Position numbers and translations under genes: made by a program
Notes under the pieces: model-generated
Told to the model about the DNA's origin: nothing
Databases searched by the model: none
The model's input: only the letters and a program-made list of their open reading frames with translations
Assembly: GCF_002386345.1 (NCBI RefSeq)
Contig: NZ_CP023507.1
Coordinates: forward strand, 682,001-746,000
Reading direction: 5' to 3'
DNA: 64,000 bases
DNA from: Streptococcus oralis
GTDB taxonomy: Bacteria; Bacillota; Bacilli; Lactobacillales; Streptococcaceae
In this document: one piece after another, positions 35,610 to 45,113 of the stretch
Layout: every line of letters starts with the position of its first letter
Numbering within the stretch: the stretch's first letter is position 1

Positions 35610-36956
35610 TTAGCGCATGATTACAAATTCTTCCGAGGTAGTTGGGTGGATAGCTACTGTAGCATCAAAGTCCGCCTTGGTTGCTCCCATCTTGATGGCC
35701 ACAGCGAATCCTTGAATCATCTCATCCACTCCGTAACCAAGTCCGTGAAGTCCAACAACTTTTTCGTCAGCACCGGCGGTGATGAGTTTGAAGCGAGATT
35801 CTTGACGATGGTTTGTAACGGCTGAGTACATAGATGCAAAGCTTGACTTGTAGATTTTGATGTTATCTTGGCCGTATTCTTTGATAGCTTGATCCTCAGT
35901 TAAACCAACGGTTCCGATTGCTGGGTGGGAGAAGACAACAGTAGGGATAGTCGTGTAGTCCATCTTAGCATTTGTTTTCCCGTTGAAGAGGCGTTCAGAT
36001 AGGGTACGTCCTGCCTTGATGGCTACTGGGGTCAGTTCCTTCTCACCAGTAACGTCTCCGAGGGCATAGATACCATCTACAACTGTATTTTGATACTCAT
36101 CCACTTGGATAAATCCACGTTCGTTGAGTGTAACGCCGGCCTTTTCTAACTCCAGTCCGTCTACAATTGGTCGGCGGCCGGTAGCCCAGATAACTTGGCT
36201 GGCAGTGTGACTAGAACCATCTTCGAAATGAATCGTAATGCCTTGCTCTGATTTTTCTAGTTTAGCTGGTACCTTGTGTGTGTGTAAAGGTAGACCTGTT
36301 TTTTCCATTTCATTGACCAGTCCTTCAACGATGTAGCTGTCAAAAGTGCGCAAGGGACGATCACGACGGACAAACAAATCCGTTTTTACTCCTAGTGCGT
36401 GGAGAACACCTGCTAATTCAACGGCGATATAGCCAGCTCCAAGAATCGCAACAGATTCAGGAAGTTGCTCCCAAGCAAAGACATCGTCTGAGCTACCACC
36501 AAGTTCAGCTCCAGGGATAGTTGGAATGCTTGGACGAGCGCCAGTCGCAATCACGATATGTTTGGCACGAATCAATTCACCATTAACGCTGACCGTATGA
36601 GCATCAATGAAATGAGCACGACCTTCAATCAAATCAACACCGTTGCGCTTGAAACTTCCATCATAAGATGAGCGAGCACGGTCGATGTAGGCTTCACGAT
36701 TTTGACGAAGTTTTGCGAAATCAAATTGAACATCTGAACTTGTAAAACCATAGTCAGGGCCGTAGTGGTGGAAGCTTTCAGCGATTTGCGCTCCATACCA
36801 CATGATTTTTTTAGGAACACAGCCGACATTGACACAAGTTCCACCTAATTTTTTCTCTTCGATAACGGCTGCTTTAGCGCCGTGTTCACCAGCTCGGTTC
36901 ATAGTGGCGATGCCGCCGCTCCCTCCACCAATGGCGATGATATCATATTCTCTCAT
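35610..36956 (-). CDS. gor: Glutathione reductase
   Basis: The 448-aa flavoprotein disulfide reductase has the FAD loop [16 protein letters not shown], the redox pair Cys41 and Cys46 in [13 protein letters not shown], the NADPH loop [17 protein letters not shown] and the C-terminal dimer-interface HPTTSEEFV with the catalytic His. It keeps imported glutathione reduced; pneumococcal gor protects from oxidative and metal stress. The open frame extends 47 codons further, but ATG 36956 has GGAG at good spacing and starts the FAD fold. Its promoter is TTATTG-17-TATAAT on the minus strand (37072-37100), with LytTR boxes upstream. Confidence 0.95.
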   Translation of the reverse strand: MREYDIIAIGGGSGGIATMNRAGEHGAKAAVIEEKKLGGTCVNVGCVPKKIMWYGAQIAESFHHYGPDYGFTSSDVQFDFAKLRQNREAYIDRARSSYDGSFKRNGVDLIEGRAHFIDAHTVSVNGELIRAKHIVIATGARPSIPTIPGAELGGSSDDVFAWEQLPESVAILGAGYIAVELAGVLHALGVKTDLFVRRDRPLRTFDSYIVEGLVNEMEKTGLPLHTHKVPAKLEKSEQGITIHFEDGSSHTASQVIWATGRRPIVDGLELEKAGVTLNERGFIQVDEYQNTVVDGIYALGDVTGEKELTPVAIKAGRTLSERLFNGKTNAKMDYTTIPTVVFSHPAIGTVGLTEDQAIKEYGQDNIKIYKSSFASMYSAVTNHRQESRFKLITAGADEKVVGLHGLGYGVDEMIQGFAVAIKMGATKADFDATVAIHPTTSEEFVIMR

Positions 36957-37071
36957 AGAAAACTCCTTATAGCTTTGATAGTTATATTCTATCGTTTTTA
37001 TTTTTTGAATGCAAAAATCTGCTACGATAAAAAAATTATAAAAACGCTTGCCAAATTCAAAAAGATATTGT

Positions 37072-37100
37072 ATTATATATCTAGCACAATAATCCAATAA
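37072..37100 (-). promoter_or_regulatory. gor promoter
   Basis: On the minus strand TTATTG (37100-37095), 17-bp spacer and TATAAT (37077-37072). Confidence 0.6.
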
Positions 37101-37125
37101 ACGAATACCGAACGAAATAATAATC

Positions 37126-37155
37126 CTGAACTGTCATTGTTTCTATCTGAACTGT
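37126..37155 (-). promoter_or_regulatory. Pair of LytTR boxes between gor and the MacAB-like operon
   Basis: On the minus strand ACAGTTCAG occurs twice, at 37155-37147 and 37134-37126, with exactly 12 nt between. This fits the LytTR response-regulator consensus [TA][AC][CA]GTTN[AG][TG]-N12/13-repeat at every position. The repeat unit is in fact 17 bp, identical in both copies, with a 21-bp period. One copy overlaps the -35 of the macA-like promoter. Confidence 0.7.
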
Positions 37156-37157
37156 CA

Positions 37158-37186
37158 TTGTTTGGGCTTGGTATTTTTGATATAAT
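37158..37186 (+). promoter_or_regulatory. Promoter of the MacAB-like operon
   Basis: TTGTTT (37158-37163), 17-bp spacer and TATAAT (37181-37186). The -35 lies at the end of the second 17-bp repeat. Confidence 0.65.
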
Positions 37187-37222
37187 GGTTTTTGTAAGGA
37201 AAAAGAATAAAGGAGCTTAAAA

Positions 37223-38407
37223 ATGAAAAGAAATAAGAAGGCAAAAAAATGGCAATTATACACAGCGATTGGTGTTTCCAGTGCTATTGTTATCGGTGCT
37301 GCGGGGATTTTGATTTTTAGACAACCTTCCCAGTCAGCAGTCAAGGAGGAAACCCCTCATATCGTTACTGCTAAGGAAGGTTCTGTTGCTTCATCGGTTC
37401 TCTTGTCAGGTACAGTTACAGCAAAAAATGAACAATACGTTTATTTTGATGCTAGTAAGGGAGATCTAGATGAAATTCTCGTTTCAGTCGGGGACAAGGT
37501 CGAAGAAGGGCAAGCTTTGGTCAAATACAGCAGTGCAGATGCTCAAGCTGCCTATGATGCAGCCGATCGTGCAGTTGCAAAGGCAGACCGTCATATTGAG
37601 GAGTTAAACAAAGCTCGTGAAAATGCATCAGCTACACCAGCTTCTTCACAGGTTCCAACAGAAGCTGGACTCCCAGAACAAGCGCAAGCAGCGACTTCTT
37701 CCGTATCTTCTATTGATTCTCAAATCAGTGATGCCAAGGATAATCGTGCAGATGCTGTTGCCCAACTCAACAAGGCTCAGGCTCAGCTAGATGCTGCAAC
37801 TGTCCTCAGTACACTAGAAGGGACTGTAGTTGAAGTTAATCGTAATGTTTCCAAATCGCCAACAGGTAATAGTCAAGTGGTAGTACATGTCGTAAGTAAT
37901 GAAAACTTGCAGGTCAAAGGGGAGTTGTCTGAATACAACCTTGCTAATCTTTCTGTTGGGCAAGAAGTTACCTTTACTTCGAAGGTTTATCAAGATAAGA
38001 GCTGGACAGGTAAAATCAGCTATATTTCTGATTATCCTAAAAACAACGGGGAAGCAGCAAATGCAGCCCTTGGAGGAAATACTGGATCTAAGTACCCTTA
38101 TACTGTTGATGTGACTAGCGATATCGGTGAGTTGAAACAAGGCTTCTCTGTCAGTGTGGAAGTCAAAAATAAGAGTAAGGCCATCCTTGTTCCTTTAACA
38201 AGTGTCGTTACCGAAAATGACAAAAACTATGTCTGGATCGTTGACGAGCAGAAAAAAGCGAAGAAGGTAGAAGTTACTTTGGGGAATGCGGACGCAGACA
38301 ACCAAGAAATTACTTCAGGTTTGACAGACGGAGCCAAGGTCATCAGTAATCCAACATCTTCCTTGGAAGAAGGAAAAGAGGTGAAGGCTGATGAAGAAAC
38401 TAATTAG
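37223..38407 (+). CDS. MacA-like efflux adaptor (HlyD/RND-type membrane fusion protein)
   Basis: The 394-aa protein has a basic N-terminus and one membrane anchor (about 14-34). Then come a lipoyl half-motif (VLLSGTVTAKNEQYVYFDASKGDLDEILVSVGDKVEEGQALV), an Ala/Lys-rich coiled-coil hairpin (about 108-195), the second lipoyl half (STLEGTVVEVNRNV) and beta-barrel domains. It is the extracellular adaptor of a tripartite-like Gram-positive pump; the close pneumococcal homologue is the Spr0693-0695 MacAB-like system. RBS AAAGGAG lies before ATG. It overlaps the ATPase gene by 17 bp. Confidence 0.88.
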   Translation: MKRNKKAKKWQLYTAIGVSSAIVIGAAGILIFRQPSQSAVKEETPHIVTAKEGSVASSVLLSGTVTAKNEQYVYFDASKGDLDEILVSVGDKVEEGQALVKYSSADAQAAYDAADRAVAKADRHIEELNKARENASATPASSQVPTEAGLPEQAQAATSSVSSIDSQISDAKDNRADAVAQLNKAQAQLDAATVLSTLEGTVVEVNRNVSKSPTGNSQVVVHVVSNENLQVKGELSEYNLANLSVGQEVTFTSKVYQDKSWTGKISYISDYPKNNGEAANAALGGNTGSKYPYTVDVTSDIGELKQGFSVSVEVKNKSKAILVPLTSVVTENDKNYVWIVDEQKKAKKVEVTLGNADADNQEITSGLTDGAKVISNPTSSLEEGKEVKADEETN

Positions 38408-39092
38408 TCTCAAAAATATCTGTAGAAGTTATCGAAATGGTGACCAAGAACTGCAGGTCCTTAAAAATATCAGTCTAGAAGTTCATGAAGGTGAGTTTGT
38501 TGCCATTATGGGACCATCTGGTTCTGGTAAGTCTACCTTGATGAATACCATCGGAATGTTGGATACACCAACCAGTGGAGAGTACTATCTTGAAGGTCAA
38601 GAAGTTGCAGGTCTTGGAGAGAAACAACTGGCCAAGGTCCGCAACCAGCAAATCGGCTTTGTCTTTCAGCAGTTCTTTCTCTTGTCCAAACTCAATGCGC
38701 TTCAAAATGTCGAATTGCCCTTGATTTACGCTGGTGTTTCGACTTCAAAACGACGGAAATTGGCTGAGGAATTTCTGGAAAAGGTTGAGCTAACGGAGCG
38801 CAGTCATCATTTGCCTTCCGAGTTATCAGGTGGTCAAAAGCAACGTGTAGCGATTGCGCGTGCCTTGGTAAACAATCCATCTATCATCCTAGCTGACGAA
38901 CCGACAGGAGCCTTGGATACCAAGACAGGAAATCAAATCATGCAACTGTTGGTGGAGTTGAACAAGGAAGGGAAAACCATTATCATGGTCACGCATGAAC
39001 CTGAGATTGCTGCCTATGCCAAACGCCAGATTGTCATTCGCGATGGTGTTATCTCATCAGACAGCGCCCCAGTAGAAAAGGAGGAAAACTAA
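38391..39092 (+). CDS. MacB-type ABC transporter ATPase
   Basis: The 233-aa ABC ATPase has Walker A GPSGSGKST (about 41-49), the Q-loop FVFQQFFLL, the signature LSGGQKQRVAIARAL and Walker B IILADEPTGALD, which is typical of the LolD/MacB exporter group. It powers the pump with the adaptor before it and the permease after it. It begins inside the adaptor gene and ends 1 bp before the permease ATG, so translation is coupled. Confidence 0.93.
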   Translation: MKKLISLKNICRSYRNGDQELQVLKNISLEVHEGEFVAIMGPSGSGKSTLMNTIGMLDTPTSGEYYLEGQEVAGLGEKQLAKVRNQQIGFVFQQFFLLSKLNALQNVELPLIYAGVSTSKRRKLAEEFLEKVELTERSHHLPSELSGGQKQRVAIARALVNNPSIILADEPTGALDTKTGNQIMQLLVELNKEGKTIIMVTHEPEIAAYAKRQIVIRDGVISSDSAPVEKEEN

Positions 39093-39093
39093 G

Positions 39094-40353
39094 ATGCAGA
39101 ATCTGAAATTTGCCTTTTCATCCATCATGGCTCATAAGATGCGTTCCTTTCTGACCATGATTGGGATTATCATCGGAGTTTCGTCTGTCGTCGTCATCAT
39201 GGCTCTGGGAGACTCCATGTCTCGTCAGGTCAATAAAAACATGACCAAATCGCAGAAGGATATTCATGTCTTTTTCTCTCCTATCAAGAGCAAGGACGGC
39301 TCCTTTACGCAGAAACAATCCGCTTTGACGGTCAGTGGGAAAGAAGAGGATGTTTATGTTGAACCACCAAAACCACTGGAGTCTTGGGTCAAGGAGGCTG
39401 CTAAACTCAAAGGAGTAGACAGTTACTATGTCACCAACTCGACTAACGTTACCCTGTCTTATAAGGATAAGAAGGTTGAACGAGCGACTTTGACTGGTGG
39501 AAATAGCACCTACATGAACGCAGTTGAAAATGAGATCGTTGCTGGTAGAAGTCTAAGACCACAAGACTACAAGGAATTTGCCAGTGTGATTTTATTGGAT
39601 GAAGAACTAGCCAAGAGTTTGTTTGATAGTCCAGAAGCTGCGGTTAATCAAGTCATCTCTGTCAATGAATTTAGTTACCGTGTGATTGGCGTTTATACAA
39701 GTAATGAAGCTAAAACTGCTAAAGCTTTTGGGATTGGTGGTCTTCCAATTACGACCAATATCTCTCTCGCAGCTAATTTTAATACTGATGAAATCTCGAA
39801 CATCGTCTTTCGTGTCAATGATACTAGTCTAACGCAGACCTTGGGTCCAGAGTTGGCTCGAAAACTGACTGAGATTGCAGGTCTTCAACAAGGGGAGTAC
39901 CAAGTTGCGGATGCAACTGCCGCCTTCCAAGAGGTACAACAACTATTTGGATTTATGACCACTGTTATCAGTGCCATTGCAGGGATTTCACTCTTTGTTG
40001 GTGGTACAGGTGTTATGAATATCATGTTGGTTTCTGTGACAGAACGTACGCGTGAGATTGGCCTGCGTAAGGCTCTTGGAGCTACACGGGCTAATATCTT
40101 AGTACAGTTTTTGATTGAATCTATGATTTTGACCTTGCTAGGTGGTGTCATTGGTCTAGTAAGTGCAGCAGGCTTAACAATGTTAGCGGGTATCCTATTG
40201 CAAAATATGATTGCAGGTATCGAAGTTGGGGTTTCCCTCCCAATTGCTCTCTTTAGCTTAGCTGTGTCAGCTAGCGTTGGTATGATTTTCGGAGTCTTGC
40301 CGGCCAATAAAGCCTCTAAGCTTGATCCAATAGAAGCCCTTCGCTATGAATAA
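39094..40353 (+). CDS. MacB/FtsX-family permease
   Basis: The 419-aa protein has one N-terminal membrane helix (about 17-40), a large extracellular domain (about 41-280) and three C-terminal helices with the FtsX pattern (GGTGVMNIMLVSVTERTREIGLRKALGATR). MacB-type proteins expel peptides, lipids or drugs from the outer membrane leaflet by a mechanical movement. Homologues in pneumococcus help resist antimicrobial peptides and bacitracin-like agents. It closes the three-gene operon. Confidence 0.92.
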   Translation: MQNLKFAFSSIMAHKMRSFLTMIGIIIGVSSVVVIMALGDSMSRQVNKNMTKSQKDIHVFFSPIKSKDGSFTQKQSALTVSGKEEDVYVEPPKPLESWVKEAAKLKGVDSYYVTNSTNVTLSYKDKKVERATLTGGNSTYMNAVENEIVAGRSLRPQDYKEFASVILLDEELAKSLFDSPEAAVNQVISVNEFSYRVIGVYTSNEAKTAKAFGIGGLPITTNISLAANFNTDEISNIVFRVNDTSLTQTLGPELARKLTEIAGLQQGEYQVADATAAFQEVQQLFGFMTTVISAIAGISLFVGGTGVMNIMLVSVTERTREIGLRKALGATRANILVQFLIESMILTLLGGVIGLVSAAGLTMLAGILLQNMIAGIEVGVSLPIALFSLAVSASVGMIFGVLPANKASKLDPIEALRYE

Positions 40354-40362
40354 GATAAACAA

Positions 40363-40396
40363 GAAAAAAAGATAGACATTTGTCTATCTTTTTTTT
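40363..40396 (+). terminator. Terminator of the MacAB-like operon
   Basis: AAAGATAGACA and TGTCTATCTTT around a 2-nt loop, A-tract before and T-tract after. Confidence 0.88.
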
Positions 40397-40484
40397 GTAT
40401 GGATTTTCCTATCGAAAATCACTAAAAATATGATATAATGAAGTGTTAGAAAATCAGGTTTCATTTGCCTGGAAAGGAAAAATT

Positions 40485-42482
40485 ATGTCTGAAAAGAATT
40501 TTTATATTACAACACCGATTTACTATCCATCTGGTAAACTTCATATCGGTTCTGCCTACACAACCATCGCTTGTGATGTCCTAGCTCGTTACAAACGCCT
40601 CATGGGCTACGATGTCTTTTATTTGACAGGTCTGGATGAGCATGGTCAAAAGATTCAACAGAAAGCGGAAGAAGCTGGCATCACACCTCAAGCCTATGTT
40701 GACGGCATGGCAGTTGGTGTCAAAGAACTCTGGAAATTACTCGATATCTCATACGATAAATTTATCCGTACAACTGATGACTACCATGAAAAAGTTGTAG
40801 CCGATGTCTTTGAAAGACTCTTAGCCCAAGATGATATCTACTTGGGTGAATACTCTGGCTGGTATTCAGTCTCAGATGAGGAATTCTTTACAGAAAGCCA
40901 GCTTGCGGAAGTTTTCCGTGATGAAGCTGGTAATGTAACTGGCGGTATTGCTCCATCAGGACATGAAGTGGAGTGGGTTTCTGAAGAGTCTTACTTCCTT
41001 CGCCTCAGCAAATACCAAGACCGTTTGGTTGAATTTTTCAAATCGCACCCTGACTTCATCACTCCAGATGGTCGTCTTAATGAAATGTTGCGTAACTTCA
41101 TCGAGCCAGGTTTGGAAGACTTAGCGGTTTCTCGTACAACCTTTACATGGGGTGTGCCAGTCCCATCCAATCCAAAACACGTTGTCTACGTTTGGATTGA
41201 TGCCCTTCTCAACTATGCGACTGCTCTTGGTTACGGTCAAGACGATCATGCTAACTATGATAAATTCTGGAATGGAACGGTCTTCCACATGGTCGGAAAA
41301 GACATTCTTCGATTCCACTCAATCTACTGGCCAATTCTTCTCATGATGTTGGATATGAAATTGCCAGACCGCTTGATTGCCCATGGTTGGTTCGTTATGA
41401 AAGACGGCAAGATGTCTAAGTCTAAGGGGAATGTCGTTTACCCTGAAATGCTAGTAGAACGTTATGGACTGGATCCACTTCGTTACTACCTCATGCGTAG
41501 CCTTCCAGTCGGTTCAGACGGAACCTTCACTCCAGAAGACTATGTAGGCCGTATCAACTATGAATTAGCAAATGATCTTGGAAACCTCCTTAACCGTACG
41601 GTTTCCATGATTAACAAGTATTTTGATGGGCAAATCCCTGCCTATGTAGAGGGTGTAACAGAGTTTGATAATGCTCTTGCTGAGGTTGCAGAACAATCTA
41701 TCTCTGACTACCATACACACATGGAAGCCGTTGATTACCCACGTGCTTTAGAAGCAGTCTGGACACTTATCTCACGTACCAACAAATACATCGATGAGAC
41801 AGCCCCATGGGTCTTGGCTAAGGATGAAGAGCACCGTGACCAATTGGCAAGTGTGATGAGTCACTTAGCAGCTAGCCTTCGTGTCGTAGCTCACATGATT
41901 GAGCCATTTGTGATGGAAACTAGTCGCGCCGTATTGGCACAACTTGGTCTAGCAGAAGTTTCTAGCCTAGAAAACTTGAGCTTGGCTGATTTCCCTTCAG
42001 GTGTGACTGTTGTTGCCAAAGGAACACCAATCTTCCCACGTCTCGACATGGAAGAAGAGATTGCCTATATCAAAGAACAAATGGAAGGTAACAAACCAGC
42101 AGTCGAAAAAGAATGGAATCCAGATGAAGTTGAACTCAAACTCAACAAGGATGAAATCAAGTTTGAAGACTTTGACAAGGTTGAGATCCGTGTCGCAGAA
42201 GTCAAAGAAGTGTCTAAAGTGGAAGGTTCTGATAAGTTGCTCCAATTCCGCCTAGATGCTGGTGATGGTCAAGACCGTCAAATCCTCTCAGGAATAGCTA
42301 AATACTATCCAAACGAACAAGACTTGGTCGGCAAGAAAGTCCAAATCGTTGCCAACCTCAAACCACGTAAGATGATGAAGAAATATGTCAGTCAAGGGAT
42401 GATTCTCTCAGCTGAACATGATGGCAAATTAACCCTTCTCACAGTGGATCCAGCTGTACCAAATGGAAGTGTGATTGGGTAA
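40485..42482 (+). CDS. metG: Methionyl-tRNA synthetase
   Basis: The 665-aa class I synthetase has the HIGH-type motif LHIGSAYTT (HIGS, residues about 20-28), the KMSKS loop GKMSKSKGN near 308-316, an anticodon-binding helical domain, and a C-terminal tRNA-binding EMAP/Trbp111-like domain (about 560-665, [15 protein letters not shown]...LRPRKMM-type segment [21 protein letters not shown]). The structural-zinc knob is the short form without cysteines. ATG 40485 has AAAGGA upstream; the longer frame from 40443 is rejected. Confidence 0.96.
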   Translation: MSEKNFYITTPIYYPSGKLHIGSAYTTIACDVLARYKRLMGYDVFYLTGLDEHGQKIQQKAEEAGITPQAYVDGMAVGVKELWKLLDISYDKFIRTTDDYHEKVVADVFERLLAQDDIYLGEYSGWYSVSDEEFFTESQLAEVFRDEAGNVTGGIAPSGHEVEWVSEESYFLRLSKYQDRLVEFFKSHPDFITPDGRLNEMLRNFIEPGLEDLAVSRTTFTWGVPVPSNPKHVVYVWIDALLNYATALGYGQDDHANYDKFWNGTVFHMVGKDILRFHSIYWPILLMMLDMKLPDRLIAHGWFVMKDGKMSKSKGNVVYPEMLVERYGLDPLRYYLMRSLPVGSDGTFTPEDYVGRINYELANDLGNLLNRTVSMINKYFDGQIPAYVEGVTEFDNALAEVAEQSISDYHTHMEAVDYPRALEAVWTLISRTNKYIDETAPWVLAKDEEHRDQLASVMSHLAASLRVVAHMIEPFVMETSRAVLAQLGLAEVSSLENLSLADFPSGVTVVAKGTPIFPRLDMEEEIAYIKEQMEGNKPAVEKEWNPDEVELKLNKDEIKFEDFDKVEIRVAEVKEVSKVEGSDKLLQFRLDAGDGQDRQILSGIAKYYPNEQDLVGKKVQIVANLKPRKMMKKYVSQGMILSAEHDGKLTLLTVDPAVPNGSVIG

Positions 42483-42487
42483 AAGCA

Positions 42488-42517
42488 AAAAACCAACGTT
42501 AGGCACGTTGGTTTTTC
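42488..42517. terminator. Bidirectional terminator after metG
   Basis: AAAACCAACGT and ACGTTGGTTTT around a 5-nt loop with flanking A and T runs; it overlaps the 3' end of the converging gene. Confidence 0.88.
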
Positions 42518-43032
42518 TTGTTATGTACGAGATTATCTAAGAAGTGGTCTATCTCCTTTTGAGACTGGAGGACAATTACTTTCTCTAGATAGGTTTCTTG
42601 AACCCGTTGATAACGTTCTTTGGCATTCTTTGTCCGTCCATCCCAGAGAATCCATCGGATAAACTCCCAGTCAAAGCGTTCAGGGCAACCTGCAGCCATA
42701 CTTTCTCTGACCTTGCGTCGATATGTGAGATACCGTTTAAAGGCTCGAAAGAGACAAGTCCATGGTGGAAAGTTGAGAAAGATAATTTGGTCAGCTTCCA
42801 GCATTCTTTCTTCATAGCAACACCAAGAGTAGTTGCCATCGATAACCCAAGCTTCATGCTTTGTGAGAAAGTTTTTCAACTCGCCCAGCATCCATTCGCG
42901 GTCACTGTCTTGCCAACCAGGTTGAAATTGGAGTGTATCCATATGCAGTTTGGGGATGGAGTAGTAGTTTGATAATTTTTCAGCTAGGGTTGACTTGCCT
43001 GCTCCGGAATATCCTATAATTGCGATTTTCAT
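42499..43032 (-). CDS. FlaR-like adenylate-kinase-fold P-loop protein
   Basis: The 177-aa protein has a Walker A loop GYSGAGKST (residues 7-15), then LHMDTLQFQPGW and WVIDGNYSW, the pattern of proteins annotated as DNA topology modulation protein FlaR, related to shikimate/adenylate kinases. The lid region holds KRYLTYRRKVR. It probably phosphorylates a small substrate; a role in DNA topology is doubtful. It converges on metG across a shared terminator. Confidence 0.8.
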   Translation of the reverse strand: MKIAIIGYSGAGKSTLAEKLSNYYSIPKLHMDTLQFQPGWQDSDREWMLGELKNFLTKHEAWVIDGNYSWCCYEERMLEADQIIFLNFPPWTCLFRAFKRYLTYRRKVRESMAAGCPERFDWEFIRWILWDGRTKNAKERYQRVQETYLEKVIVLQSQKEIDHFLDNLVHNKKNQRA

Positions 43033-43084
43033 TTTCTACCTTTTCTGACTAGAGGACAAAAAAACAGCCTCTATGGACTGTTTC

Positions 43085-43321
43085 TTATTTAGCAAGTTTA
43101 GCTGAAAGACGAGCTTTATCGCGGCTTGCTTTGTTTTTATGAATCAAACCTTTAGTTTCTGCTTTGTCGATAGCTGAGCTAGCAGCACGGAAAAGTTCTT
43201 CAGAAGGGTTTGCTTCGAAAGCTTTGATAGCAGTACGCATAGCTGATTTTTGAGCTGAGTTTTTTTCGTTGTGTTTAACGTTCAATTCAGCGCGTTTGAT
43301 AGCTGATTTAATGTTTGCCAA
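43085..43321 (-). CDS. rpsT: 30S ribosomal protein S20
   Basis: The 78-aa protein starts [25 protein letters not shown] and is a standard helical S20 that binds 16S rRNA. The start codon is TTG at 43321, 7 nt after GGAGGT. An ATG at 43336 lies inside the RBS and would add five residues; it is rejected. TTG/GTG-type starts are used in autoregulated ribosomal genes of other bacteria (E. coli rpsT uses UUG). Confidence 0.96.
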   Translation of the reverse strand: MANIKSAIKRAELNVKHNEKNSAQKSAMRTAIKAFEANPSEELFRAASSAIDKAETKGLIHKNKASRDKARLSAKLAK

Positions 43322-43388
43322 TGTTCTTACCTCCATATTTACTAACTATACCATTATATATGAAAACTTAGGTTTTGACAAGGGGAAA

Positions 43389-44309
43389 TTATTTTTTTAG
43401 GTAAATTTCATCGATTTCATGGTTTTTAGTCTTGTGGAGAATGACCTCGGCGCGATTCCTTGTTGGTTCGATATAGTTTTGTAGATTTGTGAGATTAATG
43501 CTGGTCCAAACCTGGTGTGCAAAGGCTTCAACTTCTCCAATTGGCATTTGTGTAAAACGGTGGTAGTAGCTGTTGGGGTCATTTTGGGCAAAGCTGAGTA
43601 GTTTCAAGAAACGATCCAGATACCAACTTTCAATGTCCTCGACAGCAGCATCCACATAGATGGAGAAATCAAAGAAATCAGTGATGTAAAGGCGCTCATT
43701 TTGAGGGTTTTGAAAGACATTGATGCCTTCGACAATAACAAAGTCAGCAGCTTTGACACGTTGTTTCTCTCCAGGAACGATGTCATACACTTCATGAGAA
43801 TAGACAGGAATATCGACATCTTGTCCATTCTTTAGGCGATCAAGAAAATCCAGTAAAGCTTCCATATCATAACTTTCAGGAAAACCTTTGCGATTTAAGA
43901 TATCTTGGTCCATCAAGGTTTGATTGGGATAGAGAAAGCCGTCAGTTGTCACCAATTCTACAGTAGCATCAGTAACTGTACGAGAGAGAAGGATTTGCAT
44001 AAGTCGGCTAGTTGTTGATTTTCCTACAGCTACACTTCCTGAAACTCCAATAATGAAGGGTTGAGATTTACTCTCTCTTTGGAGAAAAATCCCCTTAGAA
44101 AAGGCTAAATCCTCTTTGGTGCGTTTGTAAATTTGGATGAGATGAGCTAAAGGTAAATAAATATCTGTCACATCTTGCAGACTAATCTGGTCATTGAAAC
44201 TCTTTATGGATTCTAGTTCCTCTTCTGTCAAAGGAGGTGTTGTCTTTCGATGTAAAGATTGCCAAGTCTGGCGACTGATTTTTTCAAAATGTAAAAATTC
44301 GTTGGTCAT
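43389..44309 (-). CDS. coaA: Pantothenate kinase type I
   Basis: The 306-aa protein is a P-loop type I pantothenate kinase, the first step of coenzyme A synthesis. It has [15 protein letters not shown] near residues 88-102, [42 protein letters not shown] and [11 protein letters not shown]. Length is standard and there is feedback-site conservation in HRFTQM. It precedes rpsT on the same strand with a 67-bp gap. Confidence 0.95.
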   Translation of the reverse strand: MTNEFLHFEKISRQTWQSLHRKTTPPLTEEELESIKSFNDQISLQDVTDIYLPLAHLIQIYKRTKEDLAFSKGIFLQRESKSQPFIIGVSGSVAVGKSTTSRLMQILLSRTVTDATVELVTTDGFLYPNQTLMDQDILNRKGFPESYDMEALLDFLDRLKNGQDVDIPVYSHEVYDIVPGEKQRVKAADFVIVEGINVFQNPQNERLYITDFFDFSIYVDAAVEDIESWYLDRFLKLLSFAQNDPNSYYHRFTQMPIGEVEAFAHQVWTSINLTNLQNYIEPTRNRAEVILHKTKNHEIDEIYLKK

Positions 44310-44505
44310 TGTTTTCCCCTAGATCTTTTGTCTATCATACCATAAAAAGCTAAAAAAATAAAGCGGTTTCTTGATGGTAGTAAGTCAATATCGTATAATA
44401 GAGATGGAGGTTGAATAGTTTAATGATTAGATAGGGAATTGTTTCTGAAGAGTTATCAGTTATTAAAAGTGGGTTTTTTAGTTCACAACTTATAGGAGGT
44501 GTGTC

Positions 44506-44910
44506 ATGAAAATCTTAAAAAGTTATATATTGGAACTCTGTTTTATTTTAAGTTTTGCCTTACCTTTTATAAGGGGAGCGAATGCGGATAATGGTAGACG
44601 CTTTGTAGAAACCTATTACGGTTTTACTTTTTTGATGGAACATGCCATTGTAACAGTTGTCTTTATCTGTTCGCTCTTGATTGCTTGGCTAGTAAAAAAG
44701 CAGTGGACGAAATGGCTTGCTGCTGGTAGTTATCTATTTTTGATTTTGTGGATTGCTACAGAAGGATATCTATTCCGTATGTCACTAGAAGATTTGATAC
44801 GACTTTGGACAAGTTTGGAAATCTTGACACAAACTTATCAGTTGGGTTTTTATCTAAACATCATATTGGGAAACTTGTTGATAATAAAGTATCTTAAGGT
44901 TAAGAAATAG
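44506..44910 (+). CDS. Small four-helix membrane protein
   Basis: The 134-aa protein has four hydrophobic helices (about 5-23, 42-62, 70-90 and 110-128) and short charged loops. It is not a recognised family. The GRRFVETYYGFTFLMEH loop lies outside by the positive-inside rule. An AGGAGG RBS precedes ATG, so it is very likely expressed. It is followed by a terminator-like hairpin at 45010-45055. Confidence 0.65.
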   Translation: MKILKSYILELCFILSFALPFIRGANADNGRRFVETYYGFTFLMEHAIVTVVFICSLLIAWLVKKQWTKWLAAGSYLFLILWIATEGYLFRMSLEDLIRLWTSLEILTQTYQLGFYLNIILGNLLIIKYLKVKK

Positions 44911-45009
44911 TGATAAAAATGCGCCTGATTGCAGACGATCTGTTTTTTACTGACTATGATAATTTGTAGTTCCCGATAGATTGTAATGTATTTCTAATCA
45001 TTGAAAGAG

Positions 45010-45055
45010 ATTGAAGAAAAGGTTTTACTTACTAGCTTTCTTCAGTCTTTTTCAT
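45010..45055 (+). terminator. Terminator-like hairpin
   Basis: GATTGAAGAAA and TTTCTTCAGTC (one G-T pair) with a long loop, followed by TTTTT. Confidence 0.6.
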
Positions 45056-45067
45056 TTGATCATCACT

Positions 45068-45107
45068 TTGTAAACGATTTACAATTCAAGCCAAATTATG
45101 GTAAAAT
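45068..45107 (+). promoter_or_regulatory. Promoter with dyad operator for the nucleoside operon
   Basis: TTACAA (45079-45084), 17-bp spacer and TAAAAT (45102-45107). The -35 is the right arm of the dyad TTGTAAA-CGA-TTTACAA (45068-45084), which resembles a catabolite-response or LacI-type operator but is one base longer than the cre consensus. Confidence 0.55.
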
Positions 45108-45113
45108 AGTTTT

